A stretch of 64,000 nt of DNA from Saccharomyces paradoxus. Its lineage: Eukaryota > Ascomycota > Saccharomycetes > Saccharomycetales > Saccharomycetaceae. The notes below the pieces were generated by a model, which had not been told where the DNA came from, ran no database searches, and worked only from the letters and a program-made list of their open reading frames with translations. Shown here piece after piece: positions 18,252 through 30,064 of this stretch (the first letter of the stretch is position 1; each line of letters opens with the position of its first letter). The DNA lies in NCBI RefSeq assembly GCF_002079055.1, contig NC_047501.1, positions 62,001 to 126,000 of the forward strand, given 5' to 3'. The position numbers were made by a program, and so were the translations under genes.

Positions 18252-19997
18252 TTAACTGATATTACCATGCGACATACCTAATTGAACAATGGCATAAACA
18301 TTTAGTAAAGATAAGAAAATCCACACAATTATAGCAATTACAGTGATAATCCAATTGTTCGCCATATAAACAATTTTGACATCTTTCCCATTTTCTATTT
18401 GCATGTCACTTAAGCCGTCTTGCTCGATTACGCTACCGGCATCGCGTACAGTCACAGATCCGTCATTGCTGCTCTGATTATTGTGATTATTCTCCTCAGC
18501 AGGGTCGACAGTAATTTCAGTTTTCATGATAGACTTCTTACAAGTGAAGTAAATTAAGGGTGCAACCAAAAATGGCAGGACTATGGACAAGACAACTTGA
18601 GAAGCATTCAAAGCCTTCGACAGGGCTTCTCTACCAATACAGATAGAAATCACCAAACAGGGGATTATGGAAATACATCTAGTGGCTAATCTTCTTTGCC
18701 ATGGCTGCAACTTCCAATTAATATGACCTTCACTTACAATTTGTCCTGCCATAGTGCACACCACACCTGCAGATTGACCACTCAATAAAAGTGCCAGCAT
18801 GAAGATCGTACCTGCTGCTGGTGCTAAGTTTCTTGATAATAATTCATGAATAGTGAAAAGATCTGCCCCATCTGCTTCTGAGGAATTATATAAGGTCGAA
18901 CCCGCTACAACTAGGATGGCACAGTTGACAAAGAGGGCAAGGGTGAATAGCGTTACGCTTAGTTCGACCATAGAGTATTTCATGCAGTACTTGATAGCAG
19001 CATTTGTGGGTCTATAATTGAAATATTTTTCTTCCATAACCTCTTCAGTAGATTTAGATTGCTTCGCTTTATCTTGATCATCTGAAACAGCGTAATTACC
19101 ATGTTTAACGTCATAGTCTAAAAGCCTTGGCTGTACCAACGCAGAACCCAAAAATAAAGAATGTGGCATAACAGTAGCACCTAAAATGGAGATTGCAGTA
19201 TAAATACCATTATGGTCAAACATTTGGGATGATGGAACAAATCCTCTGAAAACCTGTTTGACCGAGGTACTCTTCGGGATATAGGCCAATTCAATTGCAA
19301 AACAAATACAAACGCCAACAACTAATACCGCAACAAAACATTCAAACATTCTAATAAACCTAATTGAAGATGCACCCGGTTTATACGTAAACATTATCAA
19401 AAACACATCCACAACAGTTATGGCCACACCAGCTGGAAGCGGAACCTTGATTAGAATATTCAAGGCAATCGCTGTACCAATCACTTCAGCTATATCGGTG
19501 GCTATAACGGCACATTCTGCGAAGAAATACAATGTCCAATTGAGCCATCTTGGTAAATACTCTCTGCAAGCTCGACTTAAATCTAGTCCGGTAACAGAAC
19601 CCAACTTTATACACAGACATTGCAAGAATATGGCAATAAAATTTGATAACAATATGATACAAAGTAGGGAAAATTGATTAGAGGCACCTGCGTCAACGGC
19701 AGTAGAATAATTACCGGGATCGATGTAAGCCACACTAACCATTAATCCGGGGCCAATGAATTTCAAGTATTTAGCAAAAATATCTCTCATCACCTGCCTT
19801 TTCGAAACATAAGTTTCCTCCCTTTCATGATCGCTAGAGTTGGCTGTGAAGGTTCTTACCGGAGTTTGGTCCTCAACAACCACTGTAAAATCTTTTTTAT
19901 CCTTTAATTCAAATACTTCTTCAGAAACATAGTTTCTTTTGTGGGCTTTACTAATGCCAACATCTGCTGCGACATGAGAAGAGCCAACTTTGACCAT
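18252..19997 (-). CDS. SMF1: Smf1 Nramp divalent metal transporter
   Basis: H+-coupled Mn2+ (and other divalent metal) importer of the Nramp family, 581 residues. The metal-binding motif of TM1, DPGNY, is at residues 93-97, and the TM6 motif MPHSLFL lies near residue 275; about eleven further hydrophobic helices are visible. Smf1 is sorted by Bsd2/Rsp5 according to metal supply. I chose the ATG giving MVKVG, as in S. cerevisiae. The frame is open for 45 codons upstream but has no ATG there. The cytoplasmic N-terminus is clearly diverged from S. cerevisiae, and the Asn-rich C-terminal loop before the last helix also differs in length. Confidence 0.96.
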   Translation of the reverse strand: MVKVGSSHVAADVGISKAHKRNYVSEEVFELKDKKDFTVVVEDQTPVRTFTANSSDHEREETYVSKRQVMRDIFAKYLKFIGPGLMVSVAYIDPGNYSTAVDAGASNQFSLLCIILLSNFIAIFLQCLCIKLGSVTGLDLSRACREYLPRWLNWTLYFFAECAVIATDIAEVIGTAIALNILIKVPLPAGVAITVVDVFLIMFTYKPGASSIRFIRMFECFVAVLVVGVCICFAIELAYIPKSTSVKQVFRGFVPSSQMFDHNGIYTAISILGATVMPHSLFLGSALVQPRLLDYDVKHGNYAVSDDQDKAKQSKSTEEVMEEKYFNYRPTNAAIKYCMKYSMVELSVTLFTLALFVNCAILVVAGSTLYNSSEADGADLFTIHELLSRNLAPAAGTIFMLALLLSGQSAGVVCTMAGQIVSEGHINWKLQPWQRRLATRCISIIPCLVISICIGREALSKALNASQVVLSIVLPFLVAPLIYFTCKKSIMKTEITVDPAEENNHNNQSSNDGSVTVRDAGSVIEQDGLSDMQIENGKDVKIVYMANNWIITVIAIIVWIFLSLLNVYAIVQLGMSHGNIS

Positions 19998-20605
19998 ATT
20001 GACCAAATTGAAAGAGGTTACTTTCTTTATGCCAATATTTAGGTTTCTCGTTAGTTTACAAAATAGTAGGATGCTGGCATATAGTCTGCAGCCAATTACC
20101 CATCTATGTATATTTATATAGGAGTTTATCAAACTACCCCGGCGGAGTTAACGAATCCTAAATTAGAAAAAACTGTTGCATTAAGGGACGTTAGGACTCC
20201 ACCTAGTACGCGCAAATAGTTTTGGCACAAGAATGCAAACTTGAATGAGTACGATGATTTCCCATACAACCTAGTTAGTTTTAGGGCGAATGCGTACTGC
20301 TGAAATCCTTCGGATTATTAAGTTAACGATTCTCGTTTAAGCAACACTGTTTCCAATATGCTGGCGTTGAATTTGCTATATGCAGTAAAATTCACTGGGC
20401 TAGCCAAATAGAAACAAAATCGGCCAGCAAAATTGAAAGAAAAGTACACCCAAAAGGGCGCGTCAACAAGGCCCTTCAAGCAAGTGACACTAAACCTGCA
20501 ACATAATTTCCCCCTCCTCGTCGTAGCTTTTAAACTTTATTATTATTACTTGTTGTATGATGATAATTGTAGTAGTGTATATATATAAAACTATAGATTT
20601 TATAT
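19998..20605. other. SMF1 promoter and RPS19A 3' region
   Basis: SMF1 promoter on one side and the AT-rich RPS19A 3' end on the other. I identify no regulatory site with confidence. Confidence 0.5.
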
Positions 20606-21445
20606 TTATTCGTCTTCTTCCAAAGTTTGAGCGGCAATACGATCCAAATCTCTTTGACCGTTTTCAGAGATTCTTCTACCACCTTTTGGAGAGATTTCGA
20701 CGATACCAATCTTTTCCAAAGCTTGTAAAACCTTTCTGTTGATGGAACCGGAAGCGTCAATGTGCTTGTATGGTCTAACACCTCTGCTCTTGGCACCACC
20801 GTATAACTTGTTCAATTTACCAACACCAACTTGTTTTCTCATATAAATGTGTCTAGCAACAGAGGCAGCACGCTTGTAGAACCAACCTTCAGCATCTTGT
20901 GGTGGCATTTCGTTACCAGAAGAGGTCTTGACAATGTCAACGTAACCTGGAACTTCTAGCTTACCTTGTCTTTGCAAGAAAGAAGCATAAGCATTAATGA
21001 AATCTTGAGCAGCAACGTCTCTGTAGAAAACAAAATCAAAACAAAAAGTTATTGTTAGTAGATGATACAATTTGAAAAAACTTTTTTCATTAATCATTAC
21101 GTTTCATAGGGCCTCATTGGAAAGAATCGAAAGTGCTAGCAACGTGAGTCAAGTAATATAGCATCACTGTCCTTGGCCTTCCCTGTTTCCCACTTGTTTA
21201 TGCGCTTTTCTCACTCGTGGTATTCTATTAGCACTCTTTTCTAATAACCACCGTCTCCATATCACTGGATTGATAATATACGATTAATTTATCCGTGAGA
21301 GCTATTTTATTTGGCGAAGAAGTGCTTTGCGTGGGAGACTTTACTGCTGAAGTGACTGCGTTTTATTTCCATTTGTCCATTCGAAACACATAGTAATAAT
21401 CATTATGATAGTCATTTTTACGTACCTAACGGAAACACCTGGCAT
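20606..21445 (-). CDS. RPS19A: Ribosomal protein eS19 (Rps19A), spliced
   Basis: Small-subunit protein eS19, needed for 20S pre-rRNA maturation; its human counterpart is mutated in Diamond-Blackfan anaemia. Exon 1 is 21426-21445 (20 nt, MPGVSV plus two bases) and exon 2 is 20606-21020. The joined frame gives 144 residues (MPGVSVRDVAAQDF...), the S. cerevisiae length. Codon use is strongly biased, as in highly expressed genes. The A copy of a duplicated pair is assigned from synteny, because the two yeast Rps19 proteins are almost identical. Rap1-like boxes lie upstream. Confidence 0.97.
21021..21425 (-). other. RPS19A intron
   Basis: 405-nt intron on the minus strand. The donor is GTACGT, a known but less common variant of GTATGT. 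The branch point TACTAAC is the complement of 21054-21060, and the acceptor CTACAG ends at 21021. Confidence 0.93.
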
Positions 21446-22001
21446 TTTTACTCTATTTGTCGATCGTATCACTTCGCTTTCAGACTAAAATATTAATAAA
21501 CACACCTGGGTATCAGATATACAACCCATAGGTACTTCATTTCACCTATATCTTACCAGTATCTCAATGGGGCTTTTGCAAACAAGACCGAACCTGACAT
21601 TGAAAAATTTCACGACGTTCGGTAACCTCGGCTTATGAGAAATGCAAAAAAAAGAAGCACTCAGCACGCTTTAAAAGAGGTACGGGTTGAAGAACCGTCG
21701 CATGTGTACGGATGTAATTATTGTCATAGCATCATAGTTTGAAATACAATATATGAAGACTGAAAGTGAAAGAGTTAGTTTTGGAGGCTTTAATCAGAAT
21801 CATCGGACCCGTGGTTCAGCCTAATAATGGGTTGACAAATATTCCAGCACTAGTTTCGATCCGACTTATGAAGTGACTGAGTTATTAATTACTAATAAAA
21901 TATTCCCTGATTTGAAAGGAACGATTAAAAGTGTATGTAGTTTATGAATTACAAATGAGTAATAATAAAAAAGTAAATATGAAATTTCGATTTCATCTAA
22001 C
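21446..22001. other. RPS19A promoter and RPL18A 3' region
   Basis: Holds the Rap1-like boxes listed separately. The rest is ordinary AT-rich intergenic sequence. Confidence 0.5.
21679..21715 (-). promoter_or_regulatory. Rap1-like sites of the RPS19A promoter
   Basis: The complement of 21705-21715 reads ACATCCGTACA, a common Rap1 form at ribosomal protein genes. The complement of 21679-21687 reads ACCCGTACC, a plausible second site about 26 bp away in the same orientation. They lie 235-270 bp before the ATG. Confidence 0.7.
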
Positions 22002-23058
<1,057 letters not shown>

Positions 23059-23229
23059 TCAGAATTCATAAAGCTTCAATTCATCTAGTTTTAAATTAGT
23101 TCACCGACATCGCTTGAGCAGCCCAGAAGCTAGCGGTAGCGTCAGGTGAAGGAGTGCGTTTGCGAGGGCGAGATTTCCGATGTAAACTCCAAAAAAAAAA
23201 AGTTCATTTTAAATTCAAAAAAAGTTGTA

Positions 23230-23242
23230 ACACCCATACATT
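23230..23242 (+). promoter_or_regulatory. Consensus Rap1 site of the RPL18A promoter
   Basis: ACACCCATACATT is a perfect match to the Rap1 consensus, 220 bp before the RPL18A ATG. Confidence 0.85.
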
Positions 23243-23273
23243 GTGAATATTCACTAAAAATATTTCACTCTGT

Positions 23274-23287
23274 ACACCACGTGGTGT
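23274..23287. promoter_or_regulatory. 14-bp palindromic E-box
   Basis: ACACCACGTGGTGT is a perfect palindrome centred on CACGTG, about 265 bp before the RPL18A ATG and 30 bp beyond the Rap1 site. CACGTG is bound by Cbf1, Pho4 and related bHLH factors. Confidence 0.6.
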
Positions 23288-23443
23288 CTTCAAAAAACAG
23301 TCTTCGAAATTACAAATTATTAGTTCGACACTAAAAATGTATATATATGGTAGTATAGAGTTTATAAAGCTACAGCGAATATATAATTACGGAGGTAACA
23401 ACAAAAGTCTCCCTATTGGAATGAAATGTTTCTGCACGTAGAC

Positions 23444-24949
23444 CTAAAACTTACAGAGTTTTGCACCAACGCAAATATGTCTTGATACTATATAGCATGC
23501 GGCACCTGCTGCCATTAATGCTGAATTGAATACAATAAAATGATTATAATTTGCGACGGTACCTTTGCCGATTAAAGTACCACCGATAGGTAAAACCGGA
23601 ATCGTTACCAATGCTTGCAATAGATATACCGTTGCATAACGTTTACCAAAATCAGTAGTTTTGGATATCTGCCCGATGCAGACAGGTGTCAGTGATAGGA
23701 TAGAACCTGTTGAAAACCCCCACAAACAAACGTATGCCCAAAGGACCTTAGTGTTGCCACCAAATGGCAGCCACATGACAAAATTAAGCAAAGCGGCCAT
23801 CGAAATGGTAATAATTTCTACATTAAATCTCCCAATGAACTTATCCGCGAAATAACCTGGGATATACCTTCCAAGTATACCAACAGCATTCGAAGCAGTG
23901 ATCATTGTATAAGCAACATTTTCTGTGTTTCCTCTTGCCATAGAATAAGACGCTAGATACGTAGCACATGAAGTTAGGGAACTTTCTGCAAATGAGGCAC
24001 CTATAGCGACGAACAAGAATTTTCCTTCCAAAAAATACCTCCAATTGAACACAGAAGAAATGTACCACTTTGCTACTTCAGACTTGGATTTGAATGGTTG
24101 GACGACAGGCTTGGTTCTTTCTCTCGCCAAGACAGAAGCACAAACGAGACACGTCAAACAAATAAATGATAAGATTCTGATGGCCCATTGAAAACCGACT
24201 TCTTTATACAACTTTCTCAGCATAATAGGGAAAACTATACCTCCTATGGAACCACCCATGGTACTTATGGATGTTGCGATACCTCTTCTTTTTAAGAACC
24301 AGGTCGCGACAGTCCCTATCAAAGGAGTCATTAAGATTCCCGTTCCAAGCCCAGAGCATACAGAAAACGCCAAAATGAACTGCCATACTGAGTTACAATT
24401 TGCTAATGCAAATAGACCTCCACTATATATGACTGTACCTGTGCACATCAAACTAATACTGCCATTTCTATCAAAATAGCCACCGGATAATATACAGCTC
24501 AAAAAGCTGATAGCTAAGTATAGGGAGAAAATCCAAGATATCGTTGAAGAAGAAATTTTCGCCAATTGATGTTTAGAGATGTACGACTCAATAGCCCCTA
24601 AGGAGTTGATTAAGCCAAAGACTGGGACCAGTCCCATAAATGCACCAAACACCACCAGCCATGCTTTGATTCCGCCATCTGGGAACTCTCTATCATCATC
24701 ATAGATTAAAGAGGCTTCTGGGGTATTTAAAACTCTTGAGGTGACATTCGTTAATTTATTAGCATCAAGATCTACTTGATCGCTGTTCTTTTTTAGAATC
24801 GCGTCATCTGCATTGAAGTTTGGATTATATCCTGAACTTGGGCCCTCTCTCGTCTCCAGCTCCACATCGTGATCTCTCGTAGATTGCGATTCGTGATCCT
24901 TTGGGAACAAGAACCTCTTGGAGTTTGCAATAATGGGAATGTTCAACAT
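23444..24949 (-). CDS. MCH4: Mch4 monocarboxylate-permease-like protein
   Basis: Major facilitator protein of 501 residues, related to mammalian monocarboxylate transporters. Deletion studies in S. cerevisiae did not show monocarboxylate transport, so its substrate is unknown. A polar N-terminus of about 95 residues precedes twelve predicted membrane helices. The family's opening block [15 protein letters not shown] lies at the start of TM1. The ATG start giving [12 protein letters not shown] matches S. cerevisiae in length. It is followed downstream by RPL18A on the same strand. Confidence 0.95.
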   Translation of the reverse strand: MLNIPIIANSKRFLFPKDHESQSTRDHDVELETREGPSSGYNPNFNADDAILKKNSDQVDLDANKLTNVTSRVLNTPEASLIYDDDREFPDGGIKAWLVVFGAFMGLVPVFGLINSLGAIESYISKHQLAKISSSTISWIFSLYLAISFLSCILSGGYFDRNGSISLMCTGTVIYSGGLFALANCNSVWQFILAFSVCSGLGTGILMTPLIGTVATWFLKRRGIATSISTMGGSIGGIVFPIMLRKLYKEVGFQWAIRILSFICLTCLVCASVLARERTKPVVQPFKSKSEVAKWYISSVFNWRYFLEGKFLFVAIGASFAESSLTSCATYLASYSMARGNTENVAYTMITASNAVGILGRYIPGYFADKFIGRFNVEIITISMAALLNFVMWLPFGGNTKVLWAYVCLWGFSTGSILSLTPVCIGQISKTTDFGKRYATVYLLQALVTIPVLPIGGTLIGKGTVANYNHFIVFNSALMAAGAACYIVSRHICVGAKLCKF

Positions 24950-26136
24950 TCTCCTATTATTCGGTTTATGAAGATTCTTTTGGTATAGTTACAAATGGAA
25001 CAAAGATCAGTACTTTGAGATTATCCGAGACGTGCCAAAGATATTTTCGTTTCTTTGAAATCGCTCTTTTGTTATATTTTAGACTCGCCTGTGACTCTTT
25101 GCCATCTCGCCTGTTAATTACCGCTCATAGGCACGGCTGAATAATTTGAAGCTATCGAAATTGCTAGAAAAGGAAAAAGTCCCTTATCACCCATATCAGC
25201 GAATCTCCTGAGTTGTTGTCCTGTGGAGCCCCCAAATTGGGATGAAAAGAACATATATAGTGGTCGACGTTCCTAAGTGGCCTCCCAACGGTACAAATGA
25301 AGAAATTCCTGTCCAGCCAAGTCAAATTTCTTCGTATAGAAGAAGATTCTTATCTTTCATAGGTATTTTTATACCACTGATCTTGCGCCTAACCATCTTT
25401 TCTTAGCGTTTTCACGTGGTCATATATAGCTCATTACAAAAGTCGTTTATGATACATTGACTACCCGCTGGAGGTTTGAGTTTTTTTCTTATTGATGGAT
25501 TGGAAGATCGTACTGGGGGGTGGGCGATTGTGCCGTTTCTGGGTGGTTTATAACCCATAAAATATTACCAAAAATGACTGTAAAACTAGCCAGTTTCTGA
25601 ATAACTCAAATCCATATATCCTAGAAAATTCTTTATAAATTTCGCTTTGTGCGCGACTAGAATTTCGTCTATTATGCGAAAGAACAATTTCTTTTAGGTT
25701 ACCTGTTTTAAAAATGATTCCTCGAGAGTAGTGACATTGATCTTACATTTCCGAATTACATTACAGGAATGTTGGAGTTAAGATTAGAGTTTTATTTAAT
25801 GACAACAAAGTTGCACAAACTTACTTTTTTAGCTTTTTCAAATCATATCTCTTAATACACACTAAATATATATTGAGTAAAACAGTTGTGCATGTATGAG
25901 AGTATTGGCCCGTATATGATAACACTGGCGAAAATATTTTGTAGTTATTAATGTCAGGTTAACAAGTTTTTTTTTCGTTTGCCTACTGAGCTGCTCGTTT
26001 TTGAAGAAATTTACCTAGTCCTCGCTGAAAAATATTATAAGGGGAGCTGGATCAATTGTTTGTGATCTCTTCGACTAATCAACTGTTGAAAGGTTAACGC
26101 GGTAAAAAAAAGGCAAAAAGGTTCACTAAGCCCAAA
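24950..26136. other. MCH4-RRI2 divergent region, 1.19 kb
   Basis: A long gene-free stretch. In S. cerevisiae, as I recall, a 102-codon uncharacterised frame (YOL118C) is annotated here; I see no comparable open frame. G-rich tracts (GGGGGGTGGGCG near 25516-25527) and T-rich runs are present. No RNA gene or LTR is recognisable. Confidence 0.55.
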
Positions 26137-28074
26137 ATGTCTGATGAAGATAACAATTATGACGACTTCATGCTATCGGATGATGAAGGCATGGAGTCCA
26201 TTGAAATGGAAGAAGAAACCGATGATGAAGCCGAACAAATTGTTCAATTGAATGAAGACAAGAGTCGGGATGATCAAGATCGAGGGGGGAGACAACATAA
26301 GCAACATGTGCGAGGGACATTCGAGAAAGATGACAAAGTAGAGGATATTTGTGAAAAACTTTTTGAGCAAGGAAAAACCCTCAAAGAGGACGAACGATAT
26401 AAAGAAGCTCGCGATTCATTTTTGAAGGTATATTACACGGAAGAGTTTTCATCTGATGGAGGTATAGAAAGGCTCATGGCGTGGAAATTCAAGTCGCTTA
26501 ATGAAATATTACGTTTAAGAGCCCTACAGCTCTATTTTCAGAAAAGCGGTGCCCAGGATTTAGCCCTACAAGTTTTAGAAGACACAGCAACTATGTCGGT
26601 CTTTTTACAAAGGATAAACTTTCAAATCGATGGAAGTATATTTGAACTACTTTCAGATACTTTTGAAGTACTGGCACCCAAGTGGGAAAGAGTGTTTTTG
26701 TTCGACATTGAGAAGGTTGATAAGGAGAATATGATCTGCAAAATGGAGTTTCAGAAAAATTTCATGGATCAATTTCAATGGATATTAAAAAAATCTGGCA
26801 AGGATTATAAACTGCAAAATCTTCAGCGTAAAATCAAAAAGAAGATGTTTATTGCCGTTGTTTGGCATCGAAGGTTGACCACGGGGGATGTATTCATCCC
26901 AGAAATTTCTTCCCAAATACAGAATATCGTGCAAGATAATGAATACGCTTCTTTTGAGGAGAATAATGATTTAGAAAGTGTATCTATGCTGCTGCAATAT
27001 TCCATATTGGAGTTCATGAAAACTGCTCGAATAAACAATAGAAGGTTGTTTAAGAAGTGCATTGACTTCTTTGAAATGATGATATCTAAGTCGCTTACTT
27101 TTTCACAAGAATCTGGTCTGATGGTAGTATTGAATACCTCTAAGGCGGTACGGATTTTAGATTCTGATTCAGAGAATGATTTATCCTTTGCATTGATGAA
27201 ATATTATGATCGAAAAGAAGAACTGAAAAATATGTTTCTCTACATCTTGAAACACCTGGAAGAGATGGGGAAACTCCGGGAGAGAGATATTACTTCTTTT
27301 TTTCACAAGTTCGTGCTTAGCGGTTTCATTTTTACAAGCATGATTCTAGAAGCAATCAGTTCAGATAAGATTAATCCCTTTGGCTTTGAACAAGTGAAGA
27401 TTGCCTTAGGTAGCCCTATTGTTAAAGTATTAGAAGCTGTCTACAAATGCTTTGAACGCTTAGAATTAAGACAGCTGAATGCAAATATATCTCTTATTCC
27501 TGAATTATCCATGGTATTAAATGGTATTATTCAAGATATCTACTATCTGGCCCAAACATTAAAGTTATGGAGGAGAATTGCACGACTATACTCTTGCATC
27601 TCCATAAATGACATTATAAGTATGCTGCAAATAAGTGATGATAATCAAATGACGAGAGATGATTTGCTTACAATCTTAATGAGGTCAATAATGAAAGATA
27701 GATCGGTTGTGTACTTTAAGTTAGATTTAACAAATGATTTGGTCTATTTCGGAGACGAGAATAAAGTCATGCTACCGAGATGTTCCAAAGAAGAATTTCG
27801 TCTAACGATCTCCCCCAAAAATGAGGAATCTGCGGAAAAGGCCAGGCTGATAGATTTTGAGTACGTCAATGACGTCGCGATTTATAATAACCCAACAAGG
27901 ATAAGAACCAAATCCTCCAAAGATTTTTTTAATACATTAAGAAAATCTAGGGAGACAGTAAAATTGCCTAGAGTAAACAATCAGTCGAATGAAGATACAT
28001 TTCTACCATCGTATATGAAGTTTTCCAACAAGTACCTGGAGCTGACAAAACTGGCGTCTAATAATTTGATATAG
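26137..28074 (+). CDS. RRI2: Rri2/Csn10 COP9 signalosome subunit
   Basis: A 645-residue component of the small yeast COP9 signalosome, which with the Rri1 protease removes Rub1/Nedd8 from cullins. The N-terminus is very acidic (SDEDNNYDDF...), like that of lid-type PCI proteins. The middle is helical, with a PCI-type region towards the C-terminal half (about residues 380-580). It resembles the proteasome lid subunit Rpn6/Csn2 group but is highly diverged. Length and position match S. cerevisiae. Confidence 0.93.
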   Translation: MSDEDNNYDDFMLSDDEGMESIEMEEETDDEAEQIVQLNEDKSRDDQDRGGRQHKQHVRGTFEKDDKVEDICEKLFEQGKTLKEDERYKEARDSFLKVYYTEEFSSDGGIERLMAWKFKSLNEILRLRALQLYFQKSGAQDLALQVLEDTATMSVFLQRINFQIDGSIFELLSDTFEVLAPKWERVFLFDIEKVDKENMICKMEFQKNFMDQFQWILKKSGKDYKLQNLQRKIKKKMFIAVVWHRRLTTGDVFIPEISSQIQNIVQDNEYASFEENNDLESVSMLLQYSILEFMKTARINNRRLFKKCIDFFEMMISKSLTFSQESGLMVVLNTSKAVRILDSDSENDLSFALMKYYDRKEELKNMFLYILKHLEEMGKLRERDITSFFHKFVLSGFIFTSMILEAISSDKINPFGFEQVKIALGSPIVKVLEAVYKCFERLELRQLNANISLIPELSMVLNGIIQDIYYLAQTLKLWRRIARLYSCISINDIISMLQISDDNQMTRDDLLTILMRSIMKDRSVVYFKLDLTNDLVYFGDENKVMLPRCSKEEFRLTISPKNEESAEKARLIDFEYVNDVAIYNNPTRIRTKSSKDFFNTLRKSRETVKLPRVNNQSNEDTFLPSYMKFSNKYLELTKLASNNLI

Positions 28075-28394
28075 AATATCGAGCAGACACGTTCGTGTCG
28101 ATTTTAAGATTTTGAACCTCCACTTACATAAGATAGCTTCTTTGTAAAAGCCGTTCGAAGATTTCGTTTATAGTGATGCTTTTTCTAGAGAACTTCAAGA
28201 TAATAAGGATATGTGAAAGGATATGAAAATGTATAATACAATGTGTTGTTAGTTATGGTTGCTATCAATCATAATCTGTTAACAGGTAATAATTGCTTGA
28301 GGGTAAAGCGTTCTGATCCATTATCCAAATCCCCTTGCTTATAAAAAAAGAAAAACGAAATCAGAAAAGGAGAAAACTCAAAGTAGGCATCGAA
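28075..28394. other. RRI2-MSN1 intergenic region
   Basis: Tandem genes with about 320 bp between them. I see no distinctive motif. Confidence 0.4.
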
Positions 28395-29540
28395 ATGGCA
28401 AATAACCAGCACATGGGGGCCTCAAACCTAAATGAGAATGAGGCAATGTTAACCAACCGCGTTGCAGAGTTAGAAAGGCGTATGTCGATGTTTGAGGGTA
28501 TATTTCACGCGTTAAGTAACCGCCTCGACCTTCACTTCAAAAAATACGATGTGGTGGTAAACTCCCAACAGCAACAAATCAACGAACTGACCGCGTTTTT
28601 ATCAACACTACTGAATGACCAACAACGCCACGCTGAGATTCTTAGTGAGAAACTAAGTGGAACGTTGCATGGGGTGTCTGCTACGTCAATATCCTTAAGC
28701 CAGACTCTTGACCCACAAGGCTTTACTGATGGAGCTACGGCACCAGGAGCTCAGAGAAACTATAGTTCAGTATCTATGAATAATGATGAAACTGCTCATC
28801 CGCAAAATGAAGGAGCCGTCAGTAACGAAACACTGTTCGAGGACATCTTGAATGGAAATTCACAAGAAAATGATAAGGGTCAACAACAAGCTAACAGCTC
28901 GAATCCAATAACCCAAGAAAATAGCACTAACCCGTCAGTGGACACTCGGTTCAACAAACCTCAAAATTATAATCCCAATTTGGTCCCATCCTTGGAAGAG
29001 TATTCAGCAAATCCGCCTAACAATGATGGTGACCAAAGTCAAGGTTTATACATAAGTAGCACTTCTTCACAATCACGGCAGTCTCCCAATCTGCAGAAAA
29101 TTTCTCCTAATCGTGAAAATGCGGTGGAACCAAATGTACAAGACAGCGTTCCGACATTTGAAGAGGAGCAGTACGAGACTAAAACGGGACTCAAAAGGAA
29201 ACGCATAGTTTGCACAAGGCCATTCGAATTCATCAAGTCACCACATTCAGTGATGGAGGTTTGGAAGGAGTATACAGAAGGTGTTAACGGGCAGCCTTCC
29301 ATAAGAAAAATGGAAGCTCTCTATCAAACAGCATGGAGGCGAGACCCAGCGGTGAATAAGAGATATTCGAGAAGAAAAGTTCTTTGGAAAGCCATTCAAA
29401 CTGGCCTTAATCGTGGGTATTCATTGAATTATGTTGTTGAAATTCTAGAAAACTCAAGATATGTTAATGATAAACAGAAGGTTAAACAGCCTATTGGTTG
29501 GTTGTGTCATAGTTCTCATATTCCAGAAACTTTGAAGTGA
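28395..29540 (+). CDS. MSN1: Msn1 transcriptional activator
   Basis: A 381-residue DNA-binding regulator of invertase and glucoamylase expression, iron uptake, pseudohyphal growth and the osmotic response. I start at the ATG giving MANNQHMG, matching S. cerevisiae; the frame is open 20 codons further upstream without an ATG. A coiled coil rich in Leu and Glu occupies about residues 15-95. A long Asn/Gln/Ser-rich region follows. The C-terminal domain (about residues 280-360: RPFEFIKSP...MEVWKEYTEG) is of the Gcr1/Hot1 DNA-binding type. Confidence 0.95.
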   Translation: MANNQHMGASNLNENEAMLTNRVAELERRMSMFEGIFHALSNRLDLHFKKYDVVVNSQQQQINELTAFLSTLLNDQQRHAEILSEKLSGTLHGVSATSISLSQTLDPQGFTDGATAPGAQRNYSSVSMNNDETAHPQNEGAVSNETLFEDILNGNSQENDKGQQQANSSNPITQENSTNPSVDTRFNKPQNYNPNLVPSLEEYSANPPNNDGDQSQGLYISSTSSQSRQSPNLQKISPNRENAVEPNVQDSVPTFEEEQYETKTGLKRKRIVCTRPFEFIKSPHSVMEVWKEYTEGVNGQPSIRKMEALYQTAWRRDPAVNKRYSRRKVLWKAIQTGLNRGYSLNYVVEILENSRYVNDKQKVKQPIGWLCHSSHIPETLK

Positions 29541-30064
29541 TATTTGTTTCTTGTGTCATTGCTTTTATCTCAAACTCCTTGTAAAACTTCTACTTTTCTT
29601 AATGATTTAATAATTGGACTTTCCTTCAAAGTGGGTTGTATCTGTAACAATAATCTCTAATAATATCCCAAAACACTCAGAAGTCAGCCAACAACAATTG
29701 TATACGTATACATATACATATATATATATATATTATGCCCTGTAGTTTACGCTCTTGAAATTAAATCAGCTGAATGACTAACTGAATTTAAGTAAAGAAT
29801 CTTGGACGTGAAAAATCCAGGTTTGTATTCAGTTTTCGTATCTTGCTTTTGATTACCACTTAAGGGTCGAAGGAACTGTCTTCACGCTCAGCTTCTTTTA
29901 CGTGATGCCAAAATAAATGTGCGAAAAAGAAAAAAAATAGAAAAAAGAGGAAAATAACATAAGATAAACTTTAAAATTTCATTATAAAGCGACGGTTCAA
30001 ACAAATGACCAGAACGTTATACTTATATAAAGTGTGAATAAACAAGACGACCATACTTGAAAAT
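29541..30064. other. MSN1-PAP2 intergenic region
   Basis: Contains a short alternating TA tract near 29705-29733 and A-rich runs near 29928-29955. No RNA gene is seen. Confidence 0.5.

Noticed and set aside
19998-20132. 45-codon in-frame extension of SMF1
   Set aside because: No ATG; it lacks resemblance to an Nramp N-terminus and the orthologue starts at the internal ATG.
20598-20608. TTTTATATTTA, an exact match to the ARS consensus
   Set aside because: Such matches are frequent in AT-rich yeast DNA and this one overlaps the RPS19A stop; I see no flanking B elements to support an origin.
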